A DNA stretch of 64,000 bases from Pseudoscleropodium purum (Eukaryota; Streptophyta; Bryopsida; Hypnales; Brachytheciaceae), in contig OZ017795.1 of assembly GCA_963969395.1 (NCBI GenBank), positions 40,591,063-40,655,062 on the forward strand. Direction: 5' to 3'. Under the pieces are notes generated by a model. That model made no database searches and was not told the DNA's origin. It saw only the letters and a list, made by a program, of their open reading frames with translations. A program made the position numbers and the translations under genes. Positions within the stretch are counted from its first letter, which is position 1. The number at the start of each line of letters is the position of its first letter. Below, piece by piece: positions 22,901 through 33,086 of this stretch.

Positions 22901-25840
22901 GTCGCTTTCATCGTAATCATCACTTGGTGGCTTGGTTGGCAGGATTACTGACTGGCTTGGTTGTCGATTCTGGAGATGGTGTCACACATGTGGTATGCGT
23001 CACCGCTATCTATTTTGGCCGAAGACTTTCAATATTGTTGATTGTGACAATTCTCTTTCAGACGAATGTTTCATATTTAGGTGCCGTGAGGCCTTTCTCA
23101 TTGTGCACTTTAGGTCGCAATTTCGTAAGTTTTTGCACTGTATTTGATGCTTTGTGATGTGTTGGATAGGTACCGGTGGTGGATGGGTACTCATTCCCAC
23201 ATTTGACTAAGCGACTCAATATTGCAGGGCGTCATATCACTTCTTATCTCATTGATCTTCTTCTTCGGCGTGGGTGCGTTAAATCTCCGTTTGACGATGA
23301 TGGTTAATCGGGTTTGCATTTATGTAGAATGATCGTATGGAGTTGCTGTTTGTTGCTATGAAGTGGGTCGCTCATAAACAAAACCTGTAGCAAATCCGTT
23401 TGATAAGCGGATGGTCTTAATATATAATACGAAGTCTTGAAGAATCTTGGAAGGTAGAAAAGATTGCTCTATTTTGACGTTCGTGGTTATGATTTGCAGA
23501 TATGCTTTTAGTAGAACAGCAGATTTTGAGACAGCCAGAGAGATCAAGGAGAAGCTTTGTTATGTAAGGTAAGTTCAGAATTTGTAATATTTTCTGTCAG
23601 GGCTATGTTGCTTTTGACTATAAGTTCTTATATATGAAGATCAATGCGTGTTCCTATAATTAACAAACATAAAATTGACGGAGGTTTCTTGTTTCTTGTG
23701 TGATACATACATTAGATTGTTCCAGGTTATTAATATTGAGGCACTCGTTGTAAATTCTTCATTCTGAATCATTTGTGGCTTACTGGTATACTCGTTGAAT
23801 TAATATTGTTGAACTTCCATTTAGGTGTAAATCTTCTTGTACCTACGTTTCGAAGAGCGTCTTTTGTTTGTTTGGAATAGTATTGAATTGCCTAGTAATT
23901 TATTCGCTCAAGTGTATATAGGTGATGTGCTTTCTCGGAGGTGGTCATCCCATCTCTGTACTCAATGTTGGGCCTTTTCTAAGATGGTCGTACAGATTGT
24001 TCATCTTGTTTGCCCCGTTACAATCCATGTCTATGTTGGACTTATGGAAGGCAGAACTGATCTTCCTGCTCTTCTAGAGTTGTTCTGGTCAATGTACCGT
24101 ACTTTCCTAACAATCTTGTGGTTTGGCTTGGGGTGGCAGTATCGATTATAAACGTGAGTACCAACTTGGTCTTGAAACGACAATATTGGTTAAACAATAT
24201 ACGGTAGGTTTGCTAAGCTCTTGCTGAGTATGGATTTTCTGGCCTCTCGGGAGGACAAGGAACAACATATACTTGTTCAGTAATCAAAATTCTGGTCTAG
24301 GGAATGCATAAAATTCATATCAGTTATTAAATCAGGAGAATGATCAATCGCATAATCTTATTATTTGGTGTTGTGGGTTGCGATTCGTACACGGTAATAT
24401 GGAGAGTTATAAAATTCCTCCACATTGACGTTCATATTTTACTGTGATTGCAACGCAGTTACCTGATGGGAGGGTGATAAAAATTGGCCCGGAACGCTTC
24501 CAAGCTCCTGAGGCTCTCTTCACACCGGTATTGTCCATGTCCTAGAAATCGTATTTTCAAGGCATTTGATTCACGAATTGATGGTCTAGCACTTCAAATC
24601 TGCTGGCCGGTGGTATTAATGTTAATTGGGGAATTTGCTCGTCTTAGTTGTCCTCACTTTTGTTGACGTTGCGCTCTTGTAGGAGTTGATAGACATGGAG
24701 GGTGACGGACTGGCTGGTGCTGTATTTCGCTGCATCCAAGAAATGGATATTGACAATCGAATGTCGGTCAGTAAAAATCAAGAAACATGTGACTTGTTAG
24801 ATGTTGTCCTTAATTTTAGGACTCGAAGTTATTGAGCTATTTGTACTTCGCGGTTTGTATACCTGCTACCTTATTTGTGTACTCATTGCTGACGAATACG
24901 GTGGATATTATGACAGCTGTATCAACATATTGTTTTAAGTGGTGGAAGCACAATGTATCCTGGCCTTCCTAGCAGGTAACCTTCGCTACTGGTGCTTGTT
25001 TACCATCTCAAAGGGTTTAGGAGGGCTCGGAAAGATGATGTATGGCTGCTTTATGAAATTAAAAAAATTGTCGTCGTTAACCTTACACATCGGCAGTATC
25101 TCATTTGACAGGATTTACTAGGCAAAGTATTTTAGTCATACAGTACGAGATTCTGGTCTGTCCATTTCCAAGAATCGCAGGCCTTTCCTGCAGAGCTCTG
25201 ACAATTGCATGATGACCCTGAGCAGATTGGAGAAAGAGGTGCGCGAGCAGTATGTACGTGTAGTTCTGAAAGGAAACAGAGAGGGTCTGAAGGTACAAAC
25301 TCCACGACTGTCATGCTGTTCCCTCTTCATTGATCATGGTCTTACATCTGCAGAGATCTAGACATTTAATGTGATGCAAGTGCACTAATTTGTTCATATG
25401 AAATCTTGCTCTGGCATTTCAGAAATTGAGACTACGAATTGAGGATCCACCAAGACGGAAACATATGGTTTACTTAGGTGGTGCTGTTCTTGCTGGTATT
25501 ATGAAGGTTAGTCCCATCGAACTTTTTCCTCCGCATGTTATCTTCTTCGCATTACCTTGACTGGCTAACACGGATCGGAATCACAGGAATTATTTGCGGG
25601 TTGTTCGTATTTCTCTTCTGATGTAAGCTTAAGCTGTGTTTACAGCTGGTTGAAAGTACTGTCTTCCAAAGTACCTGGGGAATGGGAGCTATTTCATTTT
25701 CTCATTCACAAGCTAGGCATTACCAGAAGACTTAGTGCTCCTTGACAATCGTGTTTCAGGATCAACCGGACTTCTGGATCACCAAAGAGGAATACGCGGA
25801 AGAAGGTGTGAACTGTTTGCGAAAATGTGGGCAAGCCTAG
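19936..25840 (+). CDS. ARP2: Actin-related protein 2 (ARP2), ARP2/3 complex subunit
   Basis: Fifteen coding exons: 19936-19980, 21288-21398, 21825-21959, 22146-22217, 22354-22432, 22943-22992, 23170-23273, 23500-23568, 24140-24203, 24459-24527, 24683-24766, 24917-24975, 25226-25292, 25423-25506, 25760-25840. They join in frame to 390 residues, the usual ARP2 length. The protein opens [15 protein letters not shown] (phosphate-binding loop 1) and has [11 protein letters not shown] (loop 2), [15 protein letters not shown] (the actin-fold signature near the nucleotide site) and ends near [14 protein letters not shown]2 pairs with ARP3 in the ARP2/3 complex that nucleates branched actin filaments; in plants this serves tip growth and cell shape. 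All splice sites are GT-AG with matching phases and no stop intervenes, so the gene looks intact. Intron 1 holds a tandem duplication. Confidence 0.95.
20155..20810. repeat. Direct tandem duplication within ARP2 intron 1
   Basis: Two diverged copies, about 20155-20480 and 20495-20810, share the same ordered blocks: GAGAATTAGGTGTTTT, GTGCGGAGTT, TTTGGTCGGT, TTTTTCTTTGGG and GATTCATCTCGAGCTCAA-like. Noncoding. Confidence 0.7.
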
Positions 25841-26914
25841 TTGTTGACTATCAGAGTTGCCCTGCTTCGTAGAAGTACCTTCCGATCTCAAGCACATCTC
25901 AGTTTTGCTGTTCATAGATGTATATGTCACAAAATTAAGGCAGAAGTTGAGTAGTGCTGCAGACCCGCAAATCTCATATCGATCAAGTGTTGCTCATCCA
26001 GGGTCTTCTTTTCGCTGCATAAATTCATTCAGAGTTGACCTGACGCTCTTGAACGTTTGAATCATAGGCAGGATAGGCGCTAGTAAGCATTTAGCTGAGT
26101 TGAGGTCAAATTACAGGTCAATCACTGGAAGGAGAACACAGAGGTCCTACCACTGGCTTTGGCCTTTGGAGCTTTTGGATACTGTCACCAAAACAGTTTT
26201 GTGCACAATGGAACTGGTAGGGAGCGAATAGAAAAGATGAGTGTGATTCTGTTTAAATTTTTGCACGCATCAGAAAATGGAAGAATGTTGGTGGTGGTGA
26301 TGGTTCTGGGGTATTGAAGCGCTTTGTTCTAGCTTACGTTCAGATGGGAATTGTTTTCTCTGATCCTCTGCCGCACCTCGTAAAGCTTGTGATGACAGGA
26401 GATCATGTGCAATTTCTTACTGCTGGATGCTGCAATACGCATTGAAACTTTTTTTTTAGATTTTCAGTAGAATTGATGAATAACAATTGCTGTAGAGTTA
26501 CGGAGGAAATTTATTTAGATTCCAAGTTGTGCGTACCGGTAATCAATTGAGATGATCACTTCAAGTCGCTGGTACTGTGAAAAGAAATTAAATTATCTTC
26601 TGAAGCGAGTCTATGAATGAAGTATTTGTGTCAATAATAGGTGCCTTGACTTCTCTTCAGTAGATGACAAATGAAGTAGAATTCGGGCCTCTTTTCAGAA
26701 GTCCCGTCTCAGTTTTGAGACCAGCATGAATTGCTTAGAGCAGATCCACGTGCATGGAGGTGACGGTATGGAGTGTGATAAAGGAGATCATTAACCCTGG
26801 GAGGATGAGGACTGTCACTGAGGTAGTCAACCTAAGATTATTAGATTCATGCATAACATTCTTAATCCCATAAGGATGCTTCAGATGTAAAAAGTTCAAT
26901 GGATGTCTTCATTG
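25841..26914. other. ARP2 3' UTR and intergenic DNA
   Basis: No further gene seen. The first few hundred bases after the ARP2 stop are presumably 3' UTR. Short open frames here carry no recognisable motifs. Confidence 0.5.
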
Positions 26915-27152
26915 TTAACCCTTAAACACTGAAGAGGTGACCCTTGAAATCATCCTTTTCTATTACTGCGTGAATCTCTAGCCTCCAAAATTGCAAAAGT
27001 AGTCATTGCAAGTCAAACTACTTTGGAAGATCTTCCCTTTCCAAAACAAATTTTGAGGTTGAATAGTTGCACTTTTGTCCTATACAATTTGATTCCCTAT
27101 CATCCATTGAACAAAAAATGTGCACCTTAGTGCTCAAGTGTTTAAGAGTGTT
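26915..27152. mobile_element. ~238-bp TTAA-type MITE (related to 38085-38305)
   Basis: The left end reads TTAACCCTTAAACACTGAAG. The right end inverts to CTCTTAAACACTTGAG, with the outer TTAA worn away. The body is collinear with 38085-38305, including CTTCCCTTTCCAAAACAAA and CCTATACAATTTGATTCCC. Noncoding. Confidence 0.7.
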
Positions 27153-27641
27153 GTTATTGAGGGTCTAGGAACAAATTTAGACCTACTTTTGAACTGGATT
27201 CAAAAGTCACCCTTGACATTGAGTGCCAACCCTACCAATGTCATGTTCAAAGCCTTGAGTTCAAGAGAGGAAGAAAATGTCAAAGCCTTCACTTGTAGAA
27301 GAAGATTGCTGTCAATTTACCTCTACAAAGAGAGGAAGAAAAACAAGCCCCGCTCAATGGAGCTTCAACCTCAAGCTTCAACCTCGTGAAACCACAAAAG
27401 CTCGATTCCATCATTCAAATTCCTAACTTTCGTTCTATCCATCTTCGTCATGTACTTCCCTAATTTCACTTTGTATGAGAGTTGAGAAATTGTTCAGGCA
27501 CCAGGCCGTAGCTGGAGTCTTTCGTTGTTGTGAGAGTTAGGAATCTCCCCCCATCACAGTCCCCAGCTTCGAGTGTGAGATCTTCATCACGAGATCCGCA
27601 GTTGCAGTCTGTACGAGAGTTGAGCTTTTGTTGTCTGGAGT
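27153..27641. other. Host DNA left of the copia insertion
   Basis: Intergenic sequence that continues to the right of the retrotransposon at 32741, as shown by the shared GTTAG duplication. It contains degenerate internal repeats (blocks like TTGAGCTTTTGT on both sides of the insertion). No convincing gene. Confidence 0.5.
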
Positions 27642-27646
27642 GTTAG

Positions 27647-27821
27647 TGTTACGACATAGTTTAAGTCTAGTGACTCAGCTTAGCATCGTAACAGGAATTG
27701 TAGAGTCGTGACTGTAGAGTCAAACGTCCTGACGTTTCATTAACCTTCTCTGTAGATTTATATCAAGCTGTAACTTCGTTGTATTATTAATATATAATAT
27801 ACATTTCCTCTATTCTTTACA
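27647..27821 (+). repeat. 5' LTR of the copia element
   Basis: 175 bp, beginning TGTTACGACATAG and ending CTTTACA. It contains an AT-rich ATTAATATATAATATA tract near its 3' part that could act as a TATA region. It matches 32561-32735 except for two substitutions. Confidence 0.95.
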
Positions 27822-27833
27822 TGGTATTAGAGC
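27822..27833 (+). other. Primer-binding site of the copia element
   Basis: TGGTATTAGAGC directly abuts the 5' LTR. It is one base off the common plant copia PBS TGGTATCAGAGC, which pairs with initiator tRNA-Met. Confidence 0.85.
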
Positions 27834-27858
27834 GTGCAATCCATGATCGATAACAATC

Positions 27859-28293
27859 ATGTGCTATAATCAGGCACCGATTGCTGACATAGTCGATCTC
27901 CTCGTGGTTGAAAAACTACGAGCAGAAGATGAAGCACAGCTACAACTTGAGCTTGCAATCGAAACATACTCTCAATCACTTCCAGTCGAAGTAGATGATG
28001 AGAGTCCTTCCAATCTCATGATCTCAAATCTTTTAAGCGGATTCAATCAAATTTTTGTTCAAACTCTAGAATTCTCCAGTGGATTTTATCAAGTCCCGAT
28101 TGAACCTGTTGAATCAACCTCACAGGCACAACCTGTTGAGTTCCCAGTCATCCCATACGGGATTTCCAATGCACAGGAAAGTTATTGCACTGCTTTAGAA
28201 AATTATGACAATGTATTTGATGAAATGAATTCCCAATACTTTGTTGAAGACGGCTCTTTTGCCGAACCTTCATTCCTTTTTCAAGAACTTTGA
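27859..28293 (+). CDS. Extra 5' ORF of the copia element, unknown function
   Basis: 144 codons from an ATG 25 bp after the PBS, in a different frame from gag and separated from it by about 70 bp. The product is acidic with no zinc knuckle or capsid motif. Its second half has FYQVPIEPVE followed by PVIPYGISNAQESY. These resemble, in order and rough spacing, two conserved reverse-transcriptase blocks of Ty3/gypsy-like elements (FxQIPI and MPFGLxNAPxxF). This could be a captured and decayed RT piece or chance. Ty1/copia elements normally have no ORF here. The frame is clear; the function is unknown. Confidence 0.55.
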   Translation: MCYNQAPIADIVDLLVVEKLRAEDEAQLQLELAIETYSQSLPVEVDDESPSNLMISNLLSGFNQIFVQTLEFSSGFYQVPIEPVESTSQAQPVEFPVIPYGISNAQESYCTALENYDNVFDEMNSQYFVEDGSFAEPSFLFQEL

Positions 28294-28363
28294 CTTAATT
28301 TATAATTGTTCTATAGTTATGTACTTATGATACAAACTGGTTTGCTTATTTATATTAAAAATT

Positions 28364-30655
28364 ATGACAACAATTGCCAGAAATTATACAATCGACTCTT
28401 TATGTGCGATAAATTACTCCAGTTGGAGTATCAAACTTGAAATGCTTTTGATCCGCTCCGAGCTTTGGAGCGTTGTCGATGGCTCAGAAGTAGCTCCTCC
28501 TACGACTGAGGTCAATGCACTAGCTGCCTGGAAATTAAAAGATTCCAAGGCACGATCTGAAATTCTTCTCCATTGCGGAGAAAAGCAGCTACTTACGCTG
28601 AAACCTCTCACTACTTCAAAAGCTGTATGGGATAAGCTCAAACAGCTTTATGAACGCTCCAACAAAGCGTCTCAAGTCAATCTGCACAAACAGCTATGTC
28701 ATTTATCTATGACTGATAATGATGATGTTATAAGCTTTCTTGAAAATTGGCAATCAGTTTTACAAGAAGCCGCTATTGCAAGTTGCACATTTGACGACGC
28801 GCAACAAGTAATGTTGCTTCTTTCTGCACTTCCAGATTCTTGGAGCGCTTTTGTTACTACAGAAGGCGGACTTTCTACCCTTACCTTTAGTGAGCTCATC
28901 TCCAATATTTTACAGCAAAGTGCAATCAACAATTCCAAGTCTGATTCTTCTTCCAAAAATTCTGCCTTCTATGTTAAAGGTAAATTTATTAAACACCAAA
29001 ACAAATCAACTCGTTTTCAGAAGGCTGGTTCTATCCTCGGTAAACCGCCTAACCAAATCAGACGGCCATCTTCATCCTCGACCAATACTATAATTTGCCA
29101 TTATTGTGGCAAGCCAGGACATAAGTCAACTGACTGCCGAAAGAAGAAACGGGACTTGGATAACTCCAAACCCCAACTCAATTCTGCTTCTTCGACTGAT
29201 CCTCCCCTGTACATGTTTTCTGCTATCATTCCGGAGTCTTCATACTCAGCTTCCGTTTGCTGGTATTTGGATTCCGGTGCGAGTCAACACATGTCACCGA
29301 TTCAATCTTTATTTCGAGATTATCAGGTGCTTTCAACTTCCAAAACAATCTTGCTCGGTGATAATAGCACCTATCATGCTCTTGGTTTAGGTTCAGTTCT
29401 CATCAAACTCTCCACAGGTCAAAGTTTACTTATTCAAGATATACTTTATGTACCTGGCTTGGCCAAGAACTTACTTTCTGTGGTCCAAATTACAAGTACT
29501 GGAAACACTATTGTCACCTTTACTCGTGATGCATGTATTATTAAAACTACTTCTCCGACATCCCGTCAATCTATGCTCTTCAGAGTATTCAAAGATGGAA
29601 ATTTATTTTCTCTGGGCACTGGAATTGATCCTTCTGGTCACAGCTATTCAGCAACCTCCAAAAGTGATCTCGATGCACTCAAATGGCACTATCGCCTGGG
29701 TCATCTTAATTTACGCTACTTGGGGACCATGCAGACGCATGACCTGGTACTCGGCCTGCCTTCTCTTCCGTCAACTCAATCATTGTGTATTGCCTGCACT
29801 CTTGGGAAGCAACACCGAACTCCGTTTCCCACTGATCAGGTCACTCGCGCAACAGAACCATTAGCTCTGGTTCATACGGACTTGTGTGGTCCCATGAAGA
29901 CTGTGTCCATTGGCGGTGCTTTATACTTTCTATTATTTATCGATGATTTCTCTCGCTATACTCATATATATTTCTTGCAGAAGAAATCAGCCGTATTTCC
30001 TTATTTTATACAATATAAGAGTTTAGTTGAGAATCACACCAACAAAAAGATTCTAATTCTTCGTTCTGATAATGGTGGCGAGTTTACCTCCAATAATTTT
30101 AACACACTTTGTACATCTAGCGGCATTCAAAGACACTTGACAAACCCATATAATCCCTCCCAAAACGGTGTTTCTGAACGTAAAAACAGAACACTAATTG
30201 AATCTGCACGAAGTATGCTACATACAGTTCACTTACCTCCTATGTATTGGGCTGAAGCAGTTTTTACTGCCTGTTATTTGCAGAATTGCTCCTATACTTC
30301 TGCTTTGGAAAATATCACTCCTTTTGAGTTATGGACCGGCTTAAAGCCCAATCTCAGTCATTTAAAGATTTTTGGTTGCAAAGCTTTTTCTCATATCCCT
30401 GATGAGAAACGCACAAAGCTCGACCTCAAATCAACTCCTTGCATATTTGTAGGCTATGGGGAACCTCTCAGGATTAAAGGTTATCGCCTTTATAATACTG
30501 CAACTAAACAAATTTTTTGCAGCCGCGATGTCATATTCGAGGAAGATTCTTTGCTAGCAGAGCACCCTTCCTCCACTCAAGATTCTAGCTCCCCGAACTT
30601 TCCACCAGACAATTATTACTTGGTTTCTGAGCCGCTTCCTCATGCTCAGCCTTAG
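28364..30655 (+). CDS. Copia Gag-protease-integrase polyprotein (ends at in-frame TAG)
   Basis: 763 residues. The N-terminal ~190 residues are a UBN2/copia-type Gag. A zinc knuckle CHYCGKPGHKSTDC follows at about residues 244-257, then the aspartic protease core WYLDSGASQHMSP. The GAG-pre-integrase region has KWHYRLGHLN. The integrase core keeps its DDE triad: HTDLCGP, RSDNGGEF and SERKNR. The frame stops at TAG (30653-30655) in a Pro/Gln-rich linker and stays open in the same frame after it, into RT. The stop is a nonsense mutation or a readthrough site. Confidence 0.93.
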   Translation: MTTIARNYTIDSLCAINYSSWSIKLEMLLIRSELWSVVDGSEVAPPTTEVNALAAWKLKDSKARSEILLHCGEKQLLTLKPLTTSKAVWDKLKQLYERSNKASQVNLHKQLCHLSMTDNDDVISFLENWQSVLQEAAIASCTFDDAQQVMLLLSALPDSWSAFVTTEGGLSTLTFSELISNILQQSAINNSKSDSSSKNSAFYVKGKFIKHQNKSTRFQKAGSILGKPPNQIRRPSSSSTNTIICHYCGKPGHKSTDCRKKKRDLDNSKPQLNSASSTDPPLYMFSAIIPESSYSASVCWYLDSGASQHMSPIQSLFRDYQVLSTSKTILLGDNSTYHALGLGSVLIKLSTGQSLLIQDILYVPGLAKNLLSVVQITSTGNTIVTFTRDACIIKTTSPTSRQSMLFRVFKDGNLFSLGTGIDPSGHSYSATSKSDLDALKWHYRLGHLNLRYLGTMQTHDLVLGLPSLPSTQSLCIACTLGKQHRTPFPTDQVTRATEPLALVHTDLCGPMKTVSIGGALYFLLFIDDFSRYTHIYFLQKKSAVFPYFIQYKSLVENHTNKKILILRSDNGGEFTSNNFNTLCTSSGIQRHLTNPYNPSQNGVSERKNRTLIESARSMLHTVHLPPMYWAEAVFTACYLQNCSYTSALENITPFELWTGLKPNLSHLKIFGCKAFSHIPDEKRTKLDLKSTPCIFVGYGEPLRIKGYRLYNTATKQIFCSRDVIFEEDSLLAEHPSSTQDSSSPNFPPDNYYLVSEPLPHAQP

Positions 30656-32527
30656 GAACAGGCTCCTCAGCCTCAACCATATGTTCCACCTCCTGATTCC
30701 CCACCTACACCTCCAGCCACTCCTAGTGTTTCCCCATCGAGGCCTTTGGTTCCAGCACCACCTCAGGATCCTCCTTTATCATCTCATGCGATCTCTCATC
30801 TCCGGCAACATACGCCTGTGCCCCCTTCTCCGCGTCGAACTTCCACTAGATCCACTAAAGGTCAAAGACTCACTACCAAGTTCCATGACGAAAGTGCCTA
30901 TGTGACTGCTTTTCTGACGCAACTCTCAGAACCTCTCTCTATTGACGAAGCTCTTTCTGGGCCTGAATCTGCCCAATGGCGTACTGCTATGGAAAGCGAG
31001 TATGATTCTTTACTCAAGAACAATACCTGGACTTTAGTTGACTGTCCGCCCAATCGCTCCATCGTCAGTTCCAAATGGCTATTCCGACAAAAATACAAAT
31101 CTGATGGCAGTATCGATCGCTACAAAGCTCGCTTTGTGGCCCGTGGTTTTTCGCAAACAAAAGGTATTGATTATTACGAAACCTTTTCTCCGGTTATTAA
31201 AATGACTTCCCTTCGTGTTTTGTTAGCTCTTGCCACAATCAACAATTATTACGTGCATCAAATGGATGTTACGACAGCTTTTCTTAACGGTGTTCTCCAT
31301 GAAGAAATTTATATTTCCCAGCCTCTTGGGTTTATCAATCCTGCCACGGCTTCTAAGGTTTGCCGTTTGCACAAATCTCTTTATGGTCTTAAACATGCAC
31401 CTCGTGTCTGGTATGAATTATTCGACACTTATCTCTTAAGTCATGGTTTTTCCAAATGTGTTTCTGACACAAATGTTTACACCAAATCCTCCAAAACCAA
31501 TTTTATTTTATTAGGTCTTTATATTGATGACTTAATACTTATCTCTCAAGATCTTTCTTATTTAATTTCTCATAAAACTTTATTTTCTCAACGCTTCTCA
31601 ATGACTGACAATAATGATATTGAGTATATCCTTGGTATTCAAGTTCAAAGATATCCTTCTAGTAACACTCTTATCTTGTCACAATCTAAGTATATTGAAA
31701 CCATTTTAACAAAATTTCATATGGCCTCTTGCAAACCTGTTTCCACTCCTCTCGAAGCTAGTATCCGATACTCCAAAACTCAAGGGCTTGATCTCTCTCC
31801 AGATGCTGCCCAATATATGACTACAGTTCCGTATTCCCAGATCCTTGGTTGCCTTCAGTATTTGGTCACCTGTACTAGATTCGACCTTGCTTATTCGGTC
31901 AATCATCTTGCACAGTTCATGTCTTCACCAGGACCAGTGCATTGGATCGCTCTTAAACGACTCCTCCGATATCTTCGAAAGACTTCACATTCTGGCCTTC
32001 TTTACAGTGGCTCTTCTTCAAGTTCATCTCTTATTTATAAACTTGACGGCTGGTGCGATGCAAATTGGGCAGGGGATATTGATACCCGACGCTCTACGTC
32101 TGGATATTTATTCAAACTTAATGGCAATCTGCTATCTTGGCATAGTAAGAAGCAACAGGTTGTGGCTCTTTCCTCAACTGAGGCTGAATACGTTGCTGCA
32201 GCCACAGCTACCAAAGAATTGGTATGGCTACAAGCTCTGTTATCTGAAATTGGATATTCCATTCAAATGCCTTGCACGATTTTCAGTGATAATCAATCTT
32301 CTATTGCGCTATCTAAGAATACACGGTTCCATGAAAGGTCCAAGCACATTGAAATTAAGTATCATTTTCTACGGGAGAAAGTCGAGGCCAACATCTTGCA
32401 ATTGGAATACACTCCAACAAGTATTATGTGGGCAGACATCCTTACCAAGAGCCTGCCTAAACCAAAACATGATGCATGCGCTGCTGCTAATGGTTTAACT
32501 GGATTCTCAAATCAAATCAACACTTGA
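30656..32527 (+). CDS. Copia reverse transcriptase-RNase H, same frame after the TAG
   Basis: The frame is continuous with the upstream Gag-integrase frame apart from the single TAG at 30653. It begins in a Pro-rich linker with no good ATG of its own before the RT domain, so it needs readthrough or the original sense codon. RT motifs include SKWLFRQKYKSDG, ARFVARGFSQ, QMDVTTAFLNG and the catalytic YIDD (LGLYIDDLIL). RNase H follows with CDANWAGD, SSTEAEYVAA and SDNQSSIALSKN, and the end has ADILTKSLPK. All expected catalytic acids appear present. Stop TGA at 32525. Confidence 0.92.
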   Translation, partial: EQAPQPQPYVPPPDSPPTPPATPSVSPSRPLVPAPPQDPPLSSHAISHLRQHTPVPPSPRRTSTRSTKGQRLTTKFHDESAYVTAFLTQLSEPLSIDEALSGPESAQWRTAMESEYDSLLKNNTWTLVDCPPNRSIVSSKWLFRQKYKSDGSIDRYKARFVARGFSQTKGIDYYETFSPVIKMTSLRVLLALATINNYYVHQMDVTTAFLNGVLHEEIYISQPLGFINPATASKVCRLHKSLYGLKHAPRVWYELFDTYLLSHGFSKCVSDTNVYTKSSKTNFILLGLYIDDLILISQDLSYLISHKTLFSQRFSMTDNNDIEYILGIQVQRYPSSNTLILSQSKYIETILTKFHMASCKPVSTPLEASIRYSKTQGLDLSPDAAQYMTTVPYSQILGCLQYLVTCTRFDLAYSVNHLAQFMSSPGPVHWIALKRLLRYLRKTSHSGLLYSGSSSSSSLIYKLDGWCDANWAGDIDTRRSTSGYLFKLNGNLLSWHSKKQQVVALSSTEAEYVAAATATKELVWLQALLSEIGYSIQMPCTIFSDNQSSIALSKNTRFHERSKHIEIKYHFLREKVEANILQLEYTPTSIMWADILTKSLPKPKHDACAAANGLTGFSNQINT

Positions 32528-32550
32528 AGTAAAAGCTGATCGATGCAGCT

Positions 32551-32560
32551 GAAGGGCGGG
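32551..32560 (+). other. Polypurine tract of the copia element
   Basis: GAAGGGCGGG directly precedes the 3' LTR and is the expected site of plus-strand priming. Confidence 0.75.
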
Positions 32561-32735
32561 TGTTACGACATAGTTTAAGTCTAGTGACTCAGCTTAGCAT
32601 CGTAACAGGAATTGTAGAGTCGTGACTGTAGAGTCAGACGTCCTGACGTTTCATTAACCTTCTCTGTAGATTTATATCAAGCTGTAACTTCGTTGTATTA
32701 TTAATATATAATATATATTTCCTCTATTCTTTACA
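32561..32735 (+). repeat. 3' LTR of the copia element
   Basis: 175 bp, identical to the 5' LTR except for two transitions (GTCAGACG versus GTCAAACG, and TATATATTT versus TATACATTT). It is followed by the target duplication GTTAG. Confidence 0.95.
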
Positions 32736-32740
32736 GTTAG

Positions 32741-33086
32741 GACTGTCTTTATCAAAGTTCTCAACTACTCTGAGATCTTTGTCATCAGCTAGATCCCTAA
32801 TTTCAGTGTTTGAGCTTTTGTCTTCTTGAGAGGTTCGTAGTTTCGGCATCACAGTCTTCAACTTCGACTGCGAGATTTCCCTTCCTTGTCTCCATTTCTA
32901 GCCCCACAACCTTTTCCTAGAAATTCTACCCCTGCAAGAGCTTCCAATCACATTTGAAACTTGCCTCGTACTTCTTGGAACAGACTACGGATGGTATTGA
33001 CTCCCTTATTCTCCATCCAGAATCACAACAGACTAGCTCTTGGGTTTTTCTGGGACAGACTCTTGGGTTTCGTTCAATTCGTCGCC
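32741..33086. other. Host DNA right of the copia insertion, 5' flank of the CxxC gene
   Basis: Continuation of the host sequence interrupted by the retrotransposon. It leads into the GCCATGGGC start at 33087, so it is probably the former promoter or 5' UTR of that gene. No other feature seen. Confidence 0.45.

Larger units (their letters stand above)
27642..32740 (+). mobile_element. Ty1/copia LTR retrotransposon, nearly intact
   Basis: The complete element spans 27647-32735 and is flanked by the 5-bp target duplication GTTAG (27642-27646 and 32736-32740). It has 175-bp LTRs (TG...CA) that differ at only two positions by eye (about 98.9% identical), a primer-binding site TGGTATTAGAGC immediately after the 5' LTR and a purine tract GAAGGGCGGG before the 3' LTR. 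The domain order gag, protease, integrase, reverse transcriptase, RNase H is diagnostic of Ty1/copia. Two oddities are an extra ORF before gag and one in-frame TAG between integrase and RT. The low LTR divergence implies a fairly recent insertion. Confidence 0.96.
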
